The notes: generated by a model not told the origin, from the sequence alone. Counted from the stretch's first letter, positions 1 through 9,055 are shown. The stretch is 40,809 nucleotides of DNA from Pseudoxanthomonas sp. (GCF_024710765.1 NZ_JANJUE010000143.1:1-40809); one strand, 5' to 3'. Translations and numbers: made by a program.

Positions 1-903
1 CGCGCGGGGGCGGGGGGGCCGGGGGCTGTGTCGCGGGGTGCCCGCTAGCGCCGCTGGCCCCACCGCCACCGCTTGTTTGTTGCGGCCGCCCACCCCGCCG
101 CCGGCCGCCCACACCCCCCCCACGCCGGTTTCGCCGTGCGCATCCACCCGCAACTCGCCGCTTTCGCTCAGCGCCGCGCCCAGGTCGGCTCCCAGGCTGG
201 CCTCGGGCAGGGCGCCCAGCACCGGGTAGACCGCGTCGAACCACGCCTGGCCGCCATCGCTGAACACCGCGATGCAGCGTCCATCGCGAAGCTGCAGGCG
301 CTTCAGTGACGGCCATGCCTGGATGCCGTGGCTGCGCGCGCGCGCAAGCCATCCATCGTCCTCGCTGGCCTGCTCGGCCGCGGACACCGGGATGAGACCG
401 ACTGACGCCGAATAGGCCCGCAGGAAGATGGCGTGTTCCAGCGCCCGCGCCACCGGCCCCAGCACCGCGATGTGGCCGTCCGTGACCTCGTAGGCATCGC
501 AGATCGCGCACAGGCGGATCGCGCCGCAGGCGATGGCCGGCTCCAGGGCCTCCATCTCCGGCATCACGTCGTTGACGCCGGTGGCGAGCAGGACGGCTTG
601 CGCGCGCCATTGCCGGTGATCGTCGAGCAGGCTGAACCCCGCGTGGTCCCGGTGGACGCGGTGGATGCGGGTACGTTGGAACGTCACTCCGTGGGCAGCA
701 GCCTGGTCGCGCAGGCGTCGCAGCAGGTCGTGCCCGCTGATGCCATGCGGATAGCCGGGACAGTTGTGCGTGCGTGGAATCCAGCGCGCACGGCTGTCGC
801 CACCGTCGAAGACCAGCACGCGGCGATGGTAGCGGGCCAGGTAGGTGGCCGCGGTCAGCCCGGCGGGGCCGGCACCGACGATGGCGCAGTCCAGCATGTC
901 CAT
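1..903 (-). CDS. Thioredoxin-reductase-like FAD/NAD(P) oxidoreductase (3' end off window)
   Basis: Reading leftward from ATG at 903 the frame stays open to the window edge, so the C-terminus is missing. The N-terminus has the FAD-binding Rossmann motif GAGPAGL (residues 10-16). Residues about 133-136 form a CAIC pair followed by DAYE, at the place of the redox-active CxxC of thioredoxin reductases, and a second nucleotide-binding region (HIAVLG) follows. The family moves electrons from NADPH through FAD to a disulfide; the partner here is unknown. A second in-frame ATG lies at 897. It follows the RES gene on the same strand after about 106 bp that hold nothing evident. The last ~35 codons are odd: the expected AAGD..GG.NQ..VA.G.A segment reads AAGGGVGGRNKQAVAVG and then becomes Pro/Arg-rich in G/C homopolymers, which looks like contig-end sequence error. 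Family call is firm; exact substrate is not known. Confidence 0.8.
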   Translation of the reverse strand, partial: MDMLDCAIVGAGPAGLTAATYLARYHRRVLVFDGGDSRARWIPRTHNCPGYPHGISGHDLLRRLRDQAAAHGVTFQRTRIHRVHRDHAGFSLLDDHRQWRAQAVLLATGVNDVMPEMEALEPAIACGAIRLCAICDAYEVTDGHIAVLGPVARALEHAIFLRAYSASVGLIPVSAAEQASEDDGWLARARSHGIQAWPSLKRLQLRDGRCIAVFSDGGQAWFDAVYPVLGALPEASLGADLGAALSESGELRVDAHGETGVGGVWAAGGGVGGRNKQAVAVGPAALAGTPRHSPRPPRPRA

Positions 904-1009
904 GCGCGCAGCCTCGCGGTCGCGGCGTGGCCGACACGTGAACACACGCGGATCGAGCTGGAACGCGATGGCCCGCTGCGACCCGCGTGAGCACCGATAC
1001 CGGCGGGAA

Positions 1010-1465
1010 TCAGCCCAGCCGCTGATCCATCCGGAAGCGGTGCGCCGCCAGATACCGGATCCGCGCGAACAGCGGGTGCCGCGGATTGATCAGCAGGTTG
1101 TGCTCGCAGGGACACAGCGCGCTCGGCACCTGCGCGAGCAGGGTGTTGCCGGTGGCCAGCCAGGCATCGCCGAGCGCCTGTACCTCGCCGCGATAAGGAC
1201 GTTCGCGCCACGGCAGGTCCTCGCCGACTTCGATGACATGCAATGAATCGGCTGGCAGCCTGGCTTCAATCAACTTCAGTTCGTTGACCGGCGTGCTTTC
1301 CAGGTGCGCGCGGTACTCCAGCATCGCTGCCGCCGCCGCGCGCGCGGCGTAGATCACCGGTTGTTGCCCGGAAGTCCAGCGGCCGGGCCGTTCGCTGGCG
1401 GGAAACACACCGGTGATGGCGGTGTCTTCCACCATCACGAAGGCGGGGATGGTGTCGTTCGACAT
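1010..1465 (-). CDS. RES-domain protein (toxin / NAD+ phosphorylase family)
   Basis: The 151-residue product is almost entirely a RES domain: GRW at 28-30, VIYAA at 37-41, the LEYRAHL helix at 49-55, and the C-terminal signature NLLINPRHPLFARI. Arg29, Tyr39 and Glu50 fit the conserved Arg/Tyr/Glu of this family, whose studied members degrade NAD+ and act as toxins with an Xre-type antitoxin. The start at ATG 1465 is chosen for its strong ribosome binding site (AGGAGG about 8 nt upstream); an open extension to 1540 has no such site. No Xre-like antitoxin is next to it: downstream is a flavoprotein, upstream a divergent channel gene. It could be an orphan toxin, a domesticated enzyme, or one neutralised from elsewhere. 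The domain call rests on motif recognition only. Confidence 0.75.
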   Translation of the reverse strand: MSNDTIPAFVMVEDTAITGVFPASERPGRWTSGQQPVIYAARAAAAAMLEYRAHLESTPVNELKLIEARLPADSLHVIEVGEDLPWRERPYRGEVQALGDAWLATGNTLLAQVPSALCPCEHNLLINPRHPLFARIRYLAAHRFRMDQRLG

Positions 1466-1593
1466 GGGTGTTCCTCCTCGTCGCTGCCTCGATGTTCGGA
1501 CGGGCCACGCGAAGACGGCGTGGAATCGGCGACTCTTCACATGACCGGCCGGTGGGCTCGGTTAGGGTCGGAATCCTCCATCTCCGGCCCACC

Positions 1594-3651
1594 ATGCGCG
1601 CGTTCGACGCATCAAACCGCCTGAATCCTTCCATTCCGGGACCGCGCCGCGGCGTGCGCCAGGGCGGGTGCCGATGCCGCGTCGCGGCGCTGCTGGCGAT
1701 GTTGGTGCTTGCTGCGACCGCCACGGCCAGTCCGGCGAAGCCTGCGCCCGACGCGGCCGATCGCGTGCAGGGCACCGCGCGCGAGGTGCTGGAAGAGGTG
1801 GGCGAGCGCGACAGCGCGCCGCTGTACAGCCGTCGCCTGTGGCGGGGCGCGTTGCATGACTGGGACCGGGCGGCACCGGCGATCCGACGCGATGTCGCCG
1901 CCGCGCGGGACGATCTCCGCGCCCAGTCGGGTCCGCGCACCTGGAGCCTGGCGCTGCTCGTACTGGTGCTGTGGGCCGGCGCGTTGTGGGGCATCCCGCG
2001 ACTGGCGGCGCGCTTGCGCCCGCGCTTGCCGGAAGGACGCATTCGGCGCTCCCTGACGGCATTGCTGCGGGTGGTCGGGGCCACCCTGGCCAGCGCGATC
2101 GCGGTCACCGCGCTGCTGCAGATCCTGGCATGGGGCGCGCCCGCGCGCTCGCCGATCCCGGGCCTGTTGGGTCCGCTCATCGGCGTATCCGTGTTCGCGG
2201 TGTTCATGGCCAGCCTGGGCCGCAACGTGCTGTCCTGCGGCGATGCCGGCCTGCGCCTGCCGGATATCCCCGACGAGGTGGCCGCGCGCATGCGCCATGT
2301 GCCCTGGCTGCTGGCCGGCGCGGTCGCGCTGGCGACCGGGGCGGAAATCCTGCTGGTGCGCTGGCTGCCCGCGCGTGGCCAGGCCATGCAGCTGTCCACC
2401 GCGATGCTGACCCTGTTCCTCGCCGCCGCGATGGCCAGCGTGTGGTCGCGGCTGGGGCTGGCCCTGCGCGCGGATCCGGCCGGTTCGCCGCAGGGGCGGC
2501 ACCGGGTGCTGCTGCGGCTGGTGGTCCTGCTGGGCTGGCTGCTCATTGTCGGCAGCCTCGTCGCCACCGTGCTCGGTTACTACGCGGCCGGTGGATTCCT
2601 GATCAAGCAGACCCTGTGGGGCGGCGTGGTGGTGGTGTTCATCTACCTGCTGGCGGTCGCCACGGGCGATGTCGTCGATGCCTATCTGGGCGCCAGTGGC
2701 AAGGCGGGCCGGGTGCTGGCGTGGCGGTTGGGACTGGAACCACGCAAGGTCGACCAGTTCGGCGCGCTGGTGTATGGCGCGGTCCGGCTGTTGCTGGTGC
2801 TGGGCGCGCTGGTGTTGCTTGCCGCACCCTATGGACTGGGACCATCGGAGCTGTTCGGCCGCCTGCATCCAGGCTCGGCGGTGCTGGTGATGGGCCAGTT
2901 GAGGCTGGGCGCGGGCGATCTGGTGCGCGCGTTGTCGGTGTTCGCCGTGGTCATCCTGGCCACGCGCCTGTTCGGTCACTGGTTCAATGGCCGCTACCTG
3001 CCGACCACCCGGCTGGACCCGGGCATGCGCGCCTCGCTGGTGTCGGTGATCCGCTACGCCGGCGTGGTGATCGCGTTGTCGATGGCGCTGGCGGCGATGG
3101 GCGTGGGCCTGGACAAGATCACCTGGATTGCCAGCGCGCTGACGGTGGGGATTGGTTTCGGCCTGCAGGCGATCGTGCAGAACTTCATTTCGGGCCTGAT
3201 CCTGCTGGCCGAACGGCCGGTGCGCGTCGGCGACTGGGTGGTGGTCGGCGACGCCGAAGGCGACGTGCGCCGCATCAACGTGCGCGCCACCGAAATCACC
3301 ATGGCCGATCGCACCACCGTGCTGGTGCCCAATTCGGAACTGATCACCAAGGTGGTGCGCAACCGCACGCTGACCCGCGCCGAGGGACTGGTGAAGATCC
3401 TGCTGCCGTTGCCCGCCGCGACCACCGATGTCGAGAAGGCGGTCGGGGTGGCGCGCGAGGTGATCGACGCCAACCCGGACGTGCTGCCGCGCCCGGAACC
3501 GCTGGTGCTGGTGGAAGAGGTCAAGGACAACAAGATCTTCTTCAACCTGTCGGTCTACGTGGAGGGGCCGCGCCGGGTCGCGGCGGTGCGCGGCGCGCTG
3601 CTGTACGAACTGCTGCGCCGGTTGCCGGCGGCGGGAGTGCCGCTGGCCTGA
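1594..3651 (+). CDS. MscS-family mechanosensitive ion channel
   Basis: The product is a 685-residue inner-membrane channel. A signal-like hydrophobic stretch (VAALLAMLVLAATATAS) sits near residues 29-45, followed by a charged periplasmic segment and many transmembrane helices. The diagnostic MscS pore and beta-domain region lies at about residues 505-610: a Gly/Ala-rich helix (ALTVGIGFGLQAIVQNF), then LAERPVRVGDWV and VLVPNSELI. The length is well above E. coli MscS (about 286 residues), so this is one of the large MscK/YbiO-like forms with an extra N-terminal domain. Such channels open under membrane tension and release osmolytes on hypo-osmotic shock. ATG 1594 is the best start near the signal-like stretch; frames upstream to 1468 stay open. 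It converges, with 3 bp between stops, on the trehalose operon, which fits an osmotic-stress neighbourhood. Confidence 0.9.
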   Translation: MRAFDASNRLNPSIPGPRRGVRQGGCRCRVAALLAMLVLAATATASPAKPAPDAADRVQGTAREVLEEVGERDSAPLYSRRLWRGALHDWDRAAPAIRRDVAAARDDLRAQSGPRTWSLALLVLVLWAGALWGIPRLAARLRPRLPEGRIRRSLTALLRVVGATLASAIAVTALLQILAWGAPARSPIPGLLGPLIGVSVFAVFMASLGRNVLSCGDAGLRLPDIPDEVAARMRHVPWLLAGAVALATGAEILLVRWLPARGQAMQLSTAMLTLFLAAAMASVWSRLGLALRADPAGSPQGRHRVLLRLVVLLGWLLIVGSLVATVLGYYAAGGFLIKQTLWGGVVVVFIYLLAVATGDVVDAYLGASGKAGRVLAWRLGLEPRKVDQFGALVYGAVRLLLVLGALVLLAAPYGLGPSELFGRLHPGSAVLVMGQLRLGAGDLVRALSVFAVVILATRLFGHWFNGRYLPTTRLDPGMRASLVSVIRYAGVVIALSMALAAMGVGLDKITWIASALTVGIGFGLQAIVQNFISGLILLAERPVRVGDWVVVGDAEGDVRRINVRATEITMADRTTVLVPNSELITKVVRNRTLTRAEGLVKILLPLPAATTDVEKAVGVAREVIDANPDVLPRPEPLVLVEEVKDNKIFFNLSVYVEGPRRVAAVRGALLYELLRRLPAAGVPLA

Positions 3652-3654
3652 GCG

Positions 3655-5778
3655 CTACTGGCGGATGCACACCGCCAGGCCGGGCGCACCTTCGCCCTCG
3701 GCGAACACGCTGATGCGCTCGCCGACCTTGCGGAACGCCAGGTCGAAGCGCCGTTCGCCCAACCGGAGATCGCTGACGGTCACGTCCTCGATGCCCGGCG
3801 GCAGTTCGGGCTGGTTGATCTCCACCATCTGCCGGCGACCGTCGATCTCGATGCCCAGGCAGGCCTGCAGCAGCATCAGCGCCGAACCGGCCGCCCACGC
3901 CTGCGGCAGGCAGGCGACCGGGTAGGCCACCGGTGGCGCGCCCTGGGTGCGCGAGAAACCACAGAACAGTTCCGGCAGGCGCATGTCGAAGTGCACGGCG
4001 GCCTCGAACGCGCCGCGCAGCAGCCGCGGCGCACCGCCCCGGAATCCGGTGCGCGCGATGCCGGCCGCGCAGATCGCGTTGTCATGGGGCCACACCGATC
4101 CGTTGTGGTAGGAGATGGGGTTGTAGCGCGCCTCGCCGCGGGCGACGGTACGCATGCCCCAGCCGGTGAAAAAGGACGACGACAGCAACTGCGCGGCGGT
4201 GCCGGCGGCGCGTTCGGGCGTGGCCAGGCCGGTGTAGAGCAGGTGGCCGGGGTTGCTGGTGCGCACCCGGCAGAGCTGGCCTTCGCCATCGATCGCCAGG
4301 CCGTAGAACTTCAAATCCTCGTCCCAGAAGCGCGCTTCCACGGTCTGGCGCAGGCGCTCGGCGCGCGCCGTCCATTCCTCGGCGTCGCGCGCGTTGGCAT
4401 CATCCACGCGCGCCGCCAGCGCCGCCATCCCGCACAGCGCCGAGTACGCATAGCCCTGTACCTCGACCAGCGCGATCGGACCCGGCGCGAGCCGGCCGTC
4501 GGCATGGAAGACCGAATCGCCGCTGTCCTTCCAGCCCTGGTTGCTCAGGCCGCTGCTTTCGCCGCGCGCGTAGTCCAGCAGGCCCAGCGGGTTGGCATCG
4601 CAGACGCGCTCGACCCAGCCGATGGCGGCGGTGAGCGAGGGCCACAGCCCGCGGATGAAGGCATCGTCGCCGGTGCGGCGCCAGTACGCATGCGCGAGCA
4701 TCACGAACAGCGGCGTGGTATCGACACCGCCGTAGTACAGCCCGAACGGCAGCTCGCGCAGGCTGGACATCTCGCCCTTGCGGGTCTCGTGCATGATCTT
4801 GCCGGGCGAGGCGTCCAGGAACGGCGCATCCTCCTTGGCCTGGTGTTCGGCGAGGAAGCGCAATACGCCGCGCGCCAGCCCGGGATCCACCCACAGGGTC
4901 TGCAACGCGGTGATGACCGCATCGCGCCCGAACGGCGTGGAAAACCAGGGAATGCCGGCATACGGATAGGGGCCTGTCTCCAGGTCGCTGGTCAGCAGCG
5001 CGAGGTCGGAACGCGACTGGCGCATCCACTGGTCGAACAGCGGTCCGCTGCTGACGATGCGCGCGCCGCGCCGCTGGCGCGAACGCATGCGGCGGCGGGC
5101 GAGGGCGGCCTGGTAGCGATAGCGTTCGCGCGAGGGCGGCTCGCCCGCGTCGGCGCCCGCCTCGACGTAGAACTCGCGTACCTCGTCCGACTCCAGCACC
5201 AGCGGAAACTCCAGTTCGCCGTGGCCGACGAAGCGGGGCGCCATGGAAAACCGGATGAAGGACGCGCGCTCCACGTTGTCCAGGCCCACGTAGCGGAAGC
5301 CGTAGCCGATTTCACCGGGTTCGGGTTCCATCAGGCGTCCGCGGGCCGGACGCCGGCTGCCGCGGACCTCGAACATGTCCCAGAAATCCGCCGCCAGTCG
5401 GAACCGCAGCGGCAGGGTGACCCGCTGTTCGCCGTAGTTGACGCAGGTGATGCGTTCATACATCCGCTCCTGGCACAGGAAGCGGTTGCGGCTGATGTGG
5501 ATCAGGCCCTGCGGCGTGCCCGCCTCGTCCAGCGGCGACAGGGCGCGATTGGTGAGGTGGGCAACGAAGAACACGTTGTCCTGGGTGACCGCCGCGCTCA
5601 ACAGCGTCGGCGCCTCGTCGCCCAGTTGCAGTTGGTAACCGGACAGCAGGCGGGTATCGCTGATGAACAGACCTTCGGCCGGACCGGCGATGTCGCCATA
5701 GCTGTTGGCGACCAGGAAGCTGTCACCGTCCTTCAGCACGTAGCGGGTGTACAGGGCGGCGTCGGCGGCTGAATCCAT
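3655..5778 (-). CDS. Amylo-alpha-1,6-glucosidase / glycogen-debranching-like protein
   Basis: The 707-residue product has an N-terminal beta-rich GDE_N_bis-type domain (about 15-205, starting LKDGDSFLVANSYGDI and FISDTRLLSGY) and a C-terminal (alpha/alpha)6 barrel (about 240-690). Barrel signatures include PFGRDA near 280, GWKDSGDS near 413-420 where the acid residues of this clan are expected, and NGSVWPHDNA near 558. No signal peptide is visible, so it should act in the cytoplasm on an alpha-glucan or glycoside. It is the last gene of the operon otsB-otsA-GT4-this gene, starting 3 bp after the GT4 stop. Enzymes of this shape beside a GT4 gene are common in proteobacteria, but their substrates are poorly known; debranching of glycogen itself is not shown. 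Confidence 0.85.
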   Translation of the reverse strand: MDSAADAALYTRYVLKDGDSFLVANSYGDIAGPAEGLFISDTRLLSGYQLQLGDEAPTLLSAAVTQDNVFFVAHLTNRALSPLDEAGTPQGLIHISRNRFLCQERMYERITCVNYGEQRVTLPLRFRLAADFWDMFEVRGSRRPARGRLMEPEPGEIGYGFRYVGLDNVERASFIRFSMAPRFVGHGELEFPLVLESDEVREFYVEAGADAGEPPSRERYRYQAALARRRMRSRQRRGARIVSSGPLFDQWMRQSRSDLALLTSDLETGPYPYAGIPWFSTPFGRDAVITALQTLWVDPGLARGVLRFLAEHQAKEDAPFLDASPGKIMHETRKGEMSSLRELPFGLYYGGVDTTPLFVMLAHAYWRRTGDDAFIRGLWPSLTAAIGWVERVCDANPLGLLDYARGESSGLSNQGWKDSGDSVFHADGRLAPGPIALVEVQGYAYSALCGMAALAARVDDANARDAEEWTARAERLRQTVEARFWDEDLKFYGLAIDGEGQLCRVRTSNPGHLLYTGLATPERAAGTAAQLLSSSFFTGWGMRTVARGEARYNPISYHNGSVWPHDNAICAAGIARTGFRGGAPRLLRGAFEAAVHFDMRLPELFCGFSRTQGAPPVAYPVACLPQAWAAGSALMLLQACLGIEIDGRRQMVEINQPELPPGIEDVTVSDLRLGERRFDLAFRKVGERISVFAEGEGAPGLAVCIRQ

Positions 5779-5781
5779 CTT

Positions 5782-6837
5782 TCAGGCCTTGGCCATGCGC
5801 AGATCCGGACGCGCGAGCAGGGTCTGGTACAGCGCGACGTAGTCGTTCGCCATCGCGGTCGCCGAGAAGCGCCGCTCGAAAGTCTCGCGGATGCGCGCGC
5901 GCGGCAGCCGGTCCACCTGTTCCACCGCCGTGACCGCCGCCGCGATCGAGTCGACGATATGGCCGGTGACGCCTTCCTCCACCACTTCCGGAACGGCGCC
6001 GCAACGCCATCCGATCACCGGCGTGCCGCAGGCCATGGCCTCGATCATCACCAGCCCGAAAGGTTCGGGCCAGTCGATCGGGAACAGCAGCGCACGCGCG
6101 TTGCCCAGGAACGCCGGTTTCTCGCTGTCGCTGATTTCGCCGATGAATTCCACGCCGTCCTGTTCGAGCAGCGGACGGATGGTCTCGCGGAAGTACACCC
6201 GGTCATGGGTATCCACCTTGGCGGCGATGCGCAGCGGCAGGCCGACCCGGCGCGCGATCGCGATGGCGCGATCCAGCCGCTTCTCGCGCGACACGCGGCC
6301 CAGGAACGCGAGGTAGTCGCCGCTGGGTGCCGGCGCCGGCGCGTACAGGCCCTCGGGCAGGCCGTGATAGACCGTGCCCAGCCAGTTGGCCCAGGGGATC
6401 GGCCGGCGCTGGCTCTCGGAAATGGACACCAGCGGAAACTCCGGCCAGCGCCGGTAGTAGGCGGGCAGGTCCTTCTTGTCCTGGCGTCCGTGCAGGGTGC
6501 TCACGGTATGCGCGGCATGGGATTCGAACAGCGGGAACGGAAGCAGGTCGATATGGAAGTGCAGGATGTCGAATTCGTCGGCGCGCCGGGCCACGTCGGC
6601 CAGCATCGCCAGGTGGGCGGCGACCGGTGACTTCAACGGCGACTCGTCCAGCCGGATCGCGCACTCGCGCCCCGGTGCGAGGACGGCCGACGTGCGCGAG
6701 TCGCCGGAAGCGAACAGCGTCACCTCATGGCCAGCGGCCACCAGTGCCTCGGTCAGATAGGAAACCACCCGTTCCGTGCCGCCATACAGGCGTGGCGGCA
6801 CCGCTTCCAGCAGGGGGGAAATCTGCGCGATCCTCAT
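5782..6837 (-). CDS. GT4-family glycosyltransferase
   Basis: The 351-residue product starts MRIAQISPLLEAVPPRLYGGTERVV, the usual GT-B N-terminal strand with a Gly-rich loop, and has the C-terminal GT4 donor motif EPFGLVMIEAMACGTPVIG near residues 256-274 (E-x7-E type). It transfers a sugar from a nucleotide-sugar donor with retention of configuration; donor and acceptor are unknown. The start at ATG 6837 overlaps the otsA stop in an ATGA, implying translational coupling. A much longer open frame upstream (to 7869) is the antisense-like shadow of otsA in another phase and should not be annotated as a fusion. Placement between OtsA and a debranching-type glucosidase suggests a job in trehalose or alpha-glucan chemistry, but this is inference. 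Confidence 0.85.
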   Translation of the reverse strand: MRIAQISPLLEAVPPRLYGGTERVVSYLTEALVAAGHEVTLFASGDSRTSAVLAPGRECAIRLDESPLKSPVAAHLAMLADVARRADEFDILHFHIDLLPFPLFESHAAHTVSTLHGRQDKKDLPAYYRRWPEFPLVSISESQRRPIPWANWLGTVYHGLPEGLYAPAPAPSGDYLAFLGRVSREKRLDRAIAIARRVGLPLRIAAKVDTHDRVYFRETIRPLLEQDGVEFIGEISDSEKPAFLGNARALLFPIDWPEPFGLVMIEAMACGTPVIGWRCGAVPEVVEEGVTGHIVDSIAAAVTAVEQVDRLPRARIRETFERRFSATAMANDYVALYQTLLARPDLRMAKA

Positions 6838-8294
6838 TGCGGCGTTGCTCCGGCTAGCGCGCCGACGCGTGGTCCGGGCGGCGCGGGGGTGATGGCGCCG
6901 GCGCCGCCGCGAAGCCGCGGGCCGCTGCGCAGGGTGTCGAGGAAATGGCGTGCCCAGTGGCCGACATCGTTGCCGCGCAGACGCGCCATCAACGCGTGCC
7001 AGCGGTCCTGGCGTTCGCGCAGCGGCATGCCCGCGGCGATGTCGATGGCTTCGGCGACCGCGTCCAGATCGTGCGGGTTGACGATCAGCGCCTCGGTCAG
7101 TTCCTCGGCGGCGCCGGCGAAGCGCGACAGCACGAGGACGCCGGGATCCTGTGGTGCTTGCGCGGCCAGGTATTCCTTGGCGACCAGGTTCATGCCGTCG
7201 CGCAGCGGCGTGACCAGGCCGACGGCGGCGGCGCGGTGGAAACCCGCCAGCACCGGCTGCGGAAAGCTGTCGTTGATGTAGCGGATTGGCGTCCATTCCG
7301 GCTTGGCATGGCGACCATTGATATGACCGGCCAGGCCTTCGAGTTCGCGACGCACGTCCTGGTATTCGGGGACACGGGTGCGGCTGGGCGGCGCGATCTG
7401 CAGGTAGGTCAGCTGGCCCGCCGATGGCGCACCGCTTTCCAGGTGCCGCTCGAACGCGCGGAAGCGTTCCGGCAGGCCCTTCGAATAGTCCAGCCGGTCC
7501 ACGCCGATCGCCAGCCGGCGTCCGGACAGGCTGGCGCGCAGTTCGCGCTCGGCTCGCTGCGCCTGTTCGCTTCGCGCATGGGACACCAGTGCCTCGACAT
7601 CGATGCCGATCGGGAAGGCGCCGCTGTGGCCACGGCTGGCGATGCCGTGCTGGCGCAGCGCATGGCGATAGTTGTCGAGATCGGTGCGGGTCTGGAATCC
7701 GGTGAGGTCGTGGCAAGCCAGTGCATCCAGCAGATCGCGGTGGACGGGCAGGGCATGCAGCACGTCCGGCGGAGGCATCGGGATATGCAGGAAGAAGCCG
7801 ATCCGGTTGGACACCCCGAGCTCGCGCAGGCAGCGCGCCAATGGAATCAGGTGGTAGTCGTGGATCCACACCGTGTCGTCCGCGCGCAGCTGGCCGGCCA
7901 ATGCCTCGGCGAAACGGCGGTTCACCCGCAGCCAGGCCTCGTGGTGCTCGCGGTGGTAGTCGACCAGGTCGATCCGGTAGTGGAACAACGGCCAGAGCAC
8001 GCGATTGGCGAAGCCGTGGTAGTACGCGTCGAAGTCATCGGCGGGCAGATCCAGGAGCGCGTACTCCAGGCGTCCATCACGCACCGACTCCAGCGGTCGC
8101 CGCGCGTCGCTGGCCATGCGCCCGCTCCAGCCCAGCCAGAGCGCCGGACCATCGTCCATCGCCGCCGCCAGCGCCACCGCCAGGCCGCCGGTCTGGGTTT
8201 CCCCCGGCAGCGCCACGCGATTGGAGACCAGCACGATACGTCCCCTATCGCCGCGTTCGCGAAGCGGTGGCCGGGGTCGTGCATCGATGTTCAT
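6834..8294 (-). CDS. otsA: Trehalose-6-phosphate synthase
   Basis: OtsA (GT20) joins UDP-glucose and glucose-6-phosphate to trehalose-6-phosphate in the cytoplasm. The 486-residue product has the full set of family marks: VSNRV (23-27) and TGGL (35-38) at the glucose-6-phosphate site, WIHDYHLIPLA, FFLHIPMPPPD, the GVDRLDYSKGLPERF loop, and RDGMNLVAKEYLAAQ in the donor domain. Length is close to E. coli OtsA. It starts at ATG 8294, inside the last codon of otsB (ATGA overlap), and its stop overlaps the next gene's start in the same way. The C-terminal ~25 residues are Pro/Gly/Ala-rich and look like an unstructured tail. Confidence 0.96.
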   Translation of the reverse strand: MNIDARPRPPLRERGDRGRIVLVSNRVALPGETQTGGLAVALAAAMDDGPALWLGWSGRMASDARRPLESVRDGRLEYALLDLPADDFDAYYHGFANRVLWPLFHYRIDLVDYHREHHEAWLRVNRRFAEALAGQLRADDTVWIHDYHLIPLARCLRELGVSNRIGFFLHIPMPPPDVLHALPVHRDLLDALACHDLTGFQTRTDLDNYRHALRQHGIASRGHSGAFPIGIDVEALVSHARSEQAQRAERELRASLSGRRLAIGVDRLDYSKGLPERFRAFERHLESGAPSAGQLTYLQIAPPSRTRVPEYQDVRRELEGLAGHINGRHAKPEWTPIRYINDSFPQPVLAGFHRAAAVGLVTPLRDGMNLVAKEYLAAQAPQDPGVLVLSRFAGAAEELTEALIVNPHDLDAVAEAIDIAAGMPLRERQDRWHALMARLRGNDVGHWARHFLDTLRSGPRLRGGAGAITPAPPGPRVGALAGATPQ

Positions 8295-9055
8295 GCGATT
8301 ACCTCGTTGTTCAATGAGTCAAGCAGCCAGCGCCGGACGTCACCCGGGTTCGCCAGCCGGTAGCGCGCGACGGTGGGACGCCTGGCGCCGACCAGTACGC
8401 TGATGCCGCCCAGTGCATTGACCTGCGCGAATCCGGGTTCATCGGCCGGGTCGTCGCCGATGAAGGCGGGCCGCCGGCCCTGGAACGGCGGGATGGCCAT
8501 GAACGCGGCGATGGCTTCGCCCTTGTCCATGCCCAGTGGCCGTATCTCGATGCCATGCGCGCCGGGATGCAGCCGGTGCCGCGGCAACCGCGATCGCACG
8601 CTGTCGGCGAAGGCGCCGAGCGCCGTTGCCGCTTCCGGCGCCGCGCGCCAATGCAGGAACAGGCAACCGCCACGACACTCCACCAGCGCGCCCGGATAGC
8701 GATTGGCGATGTCCTCCGCTTCCGCCGCCAGGGCGAGGAAGGCCGCATCCATGGCGGGCGCGGGCTCCCAACCGCCCGGCGTGCGCCGTTCCAACCCGTG
8801 CAGGCCGGCGGCCACCGCGATGCCGGTCGGCGCGAACAACGCATCCAGCGCCGCGACCGTGCGCCCGCTGACCAGCGCCAACGCACCGCCACATCTGCGT
8901 GACAGCACGGGCAGGGCCTGTTTGATCGCGGGATCAATCCGCACCGCATCCGGCGTGGGCGCATGTTCGGCGAGCGAACCGTCGACATCCAGGAACAGCG
9001 CCCAGTCATCCTCGATCAGCGGTGGTTCCGCTGCCAGGGTACTTTCGCTTTCCAT
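8291..9055 (-). CDS. otsB: Trehalose-6-phosphate phosphatase
   Basis: OtsB dephosphorylates trehalose-6-phosphate to trehalose. The 254-residue HAD-superfamily protein shows all catalytic motifs: DVDGSL with nucleophile Asp23 and acid/base Asp25, the motif II serine in VSGR (Ser63), a lysine in GMDKGEAI (Lys178), and the acidic metal pair in IGDDPADE (Asp201, Asp202). Ribosome binding: AGGA lies a few bases before ATG 9055. It is the first gene of the four-gene operon, so its promoter should be in 9056-9184. OtsBA trehalose is a compatible solute in osmotic, cold and drying stress, matching the MscS channel at the far end of the operon. Confidence 0.95.
   Translation of the reverse strand: MESESTLAAEPPLIEDDWALFLDVDGSLAEHAPTPDAVRIDPAIKQALPVLSRRCGGALALVSGRTVAALDALFAPTGIAVAAGLHGLERRTPGGWEPAPAMDAAFLALAAEAEDIANRYPGALVECRGGCLFLHWRAAPEAATALGAFADSVRSRLPRHRLHPGAHGIEIRPLGMDKGEAIAAFMAIPPFQGRRPAFIGDDPADEPGFAQVNALGGISVLVGARRPTVARYRLANPGDVRRWLLDSLNNEVIA

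Noticed and set aside
1544-1553. ACCGGCCGGT palindrome between the RES and MscS genes
   Set aside because: Short, all G/C-type palindrome except the ends; expected often in this base composition and without other promoter signs.
5782-7869. Apparent 695-residue fusion ending in the GT4 protein
   Set aside because: The first half is a frame-shifted reading of otsA rich in Arg/Pro. The GT4 enzyme starts at 6837 with an ATGA overlap.
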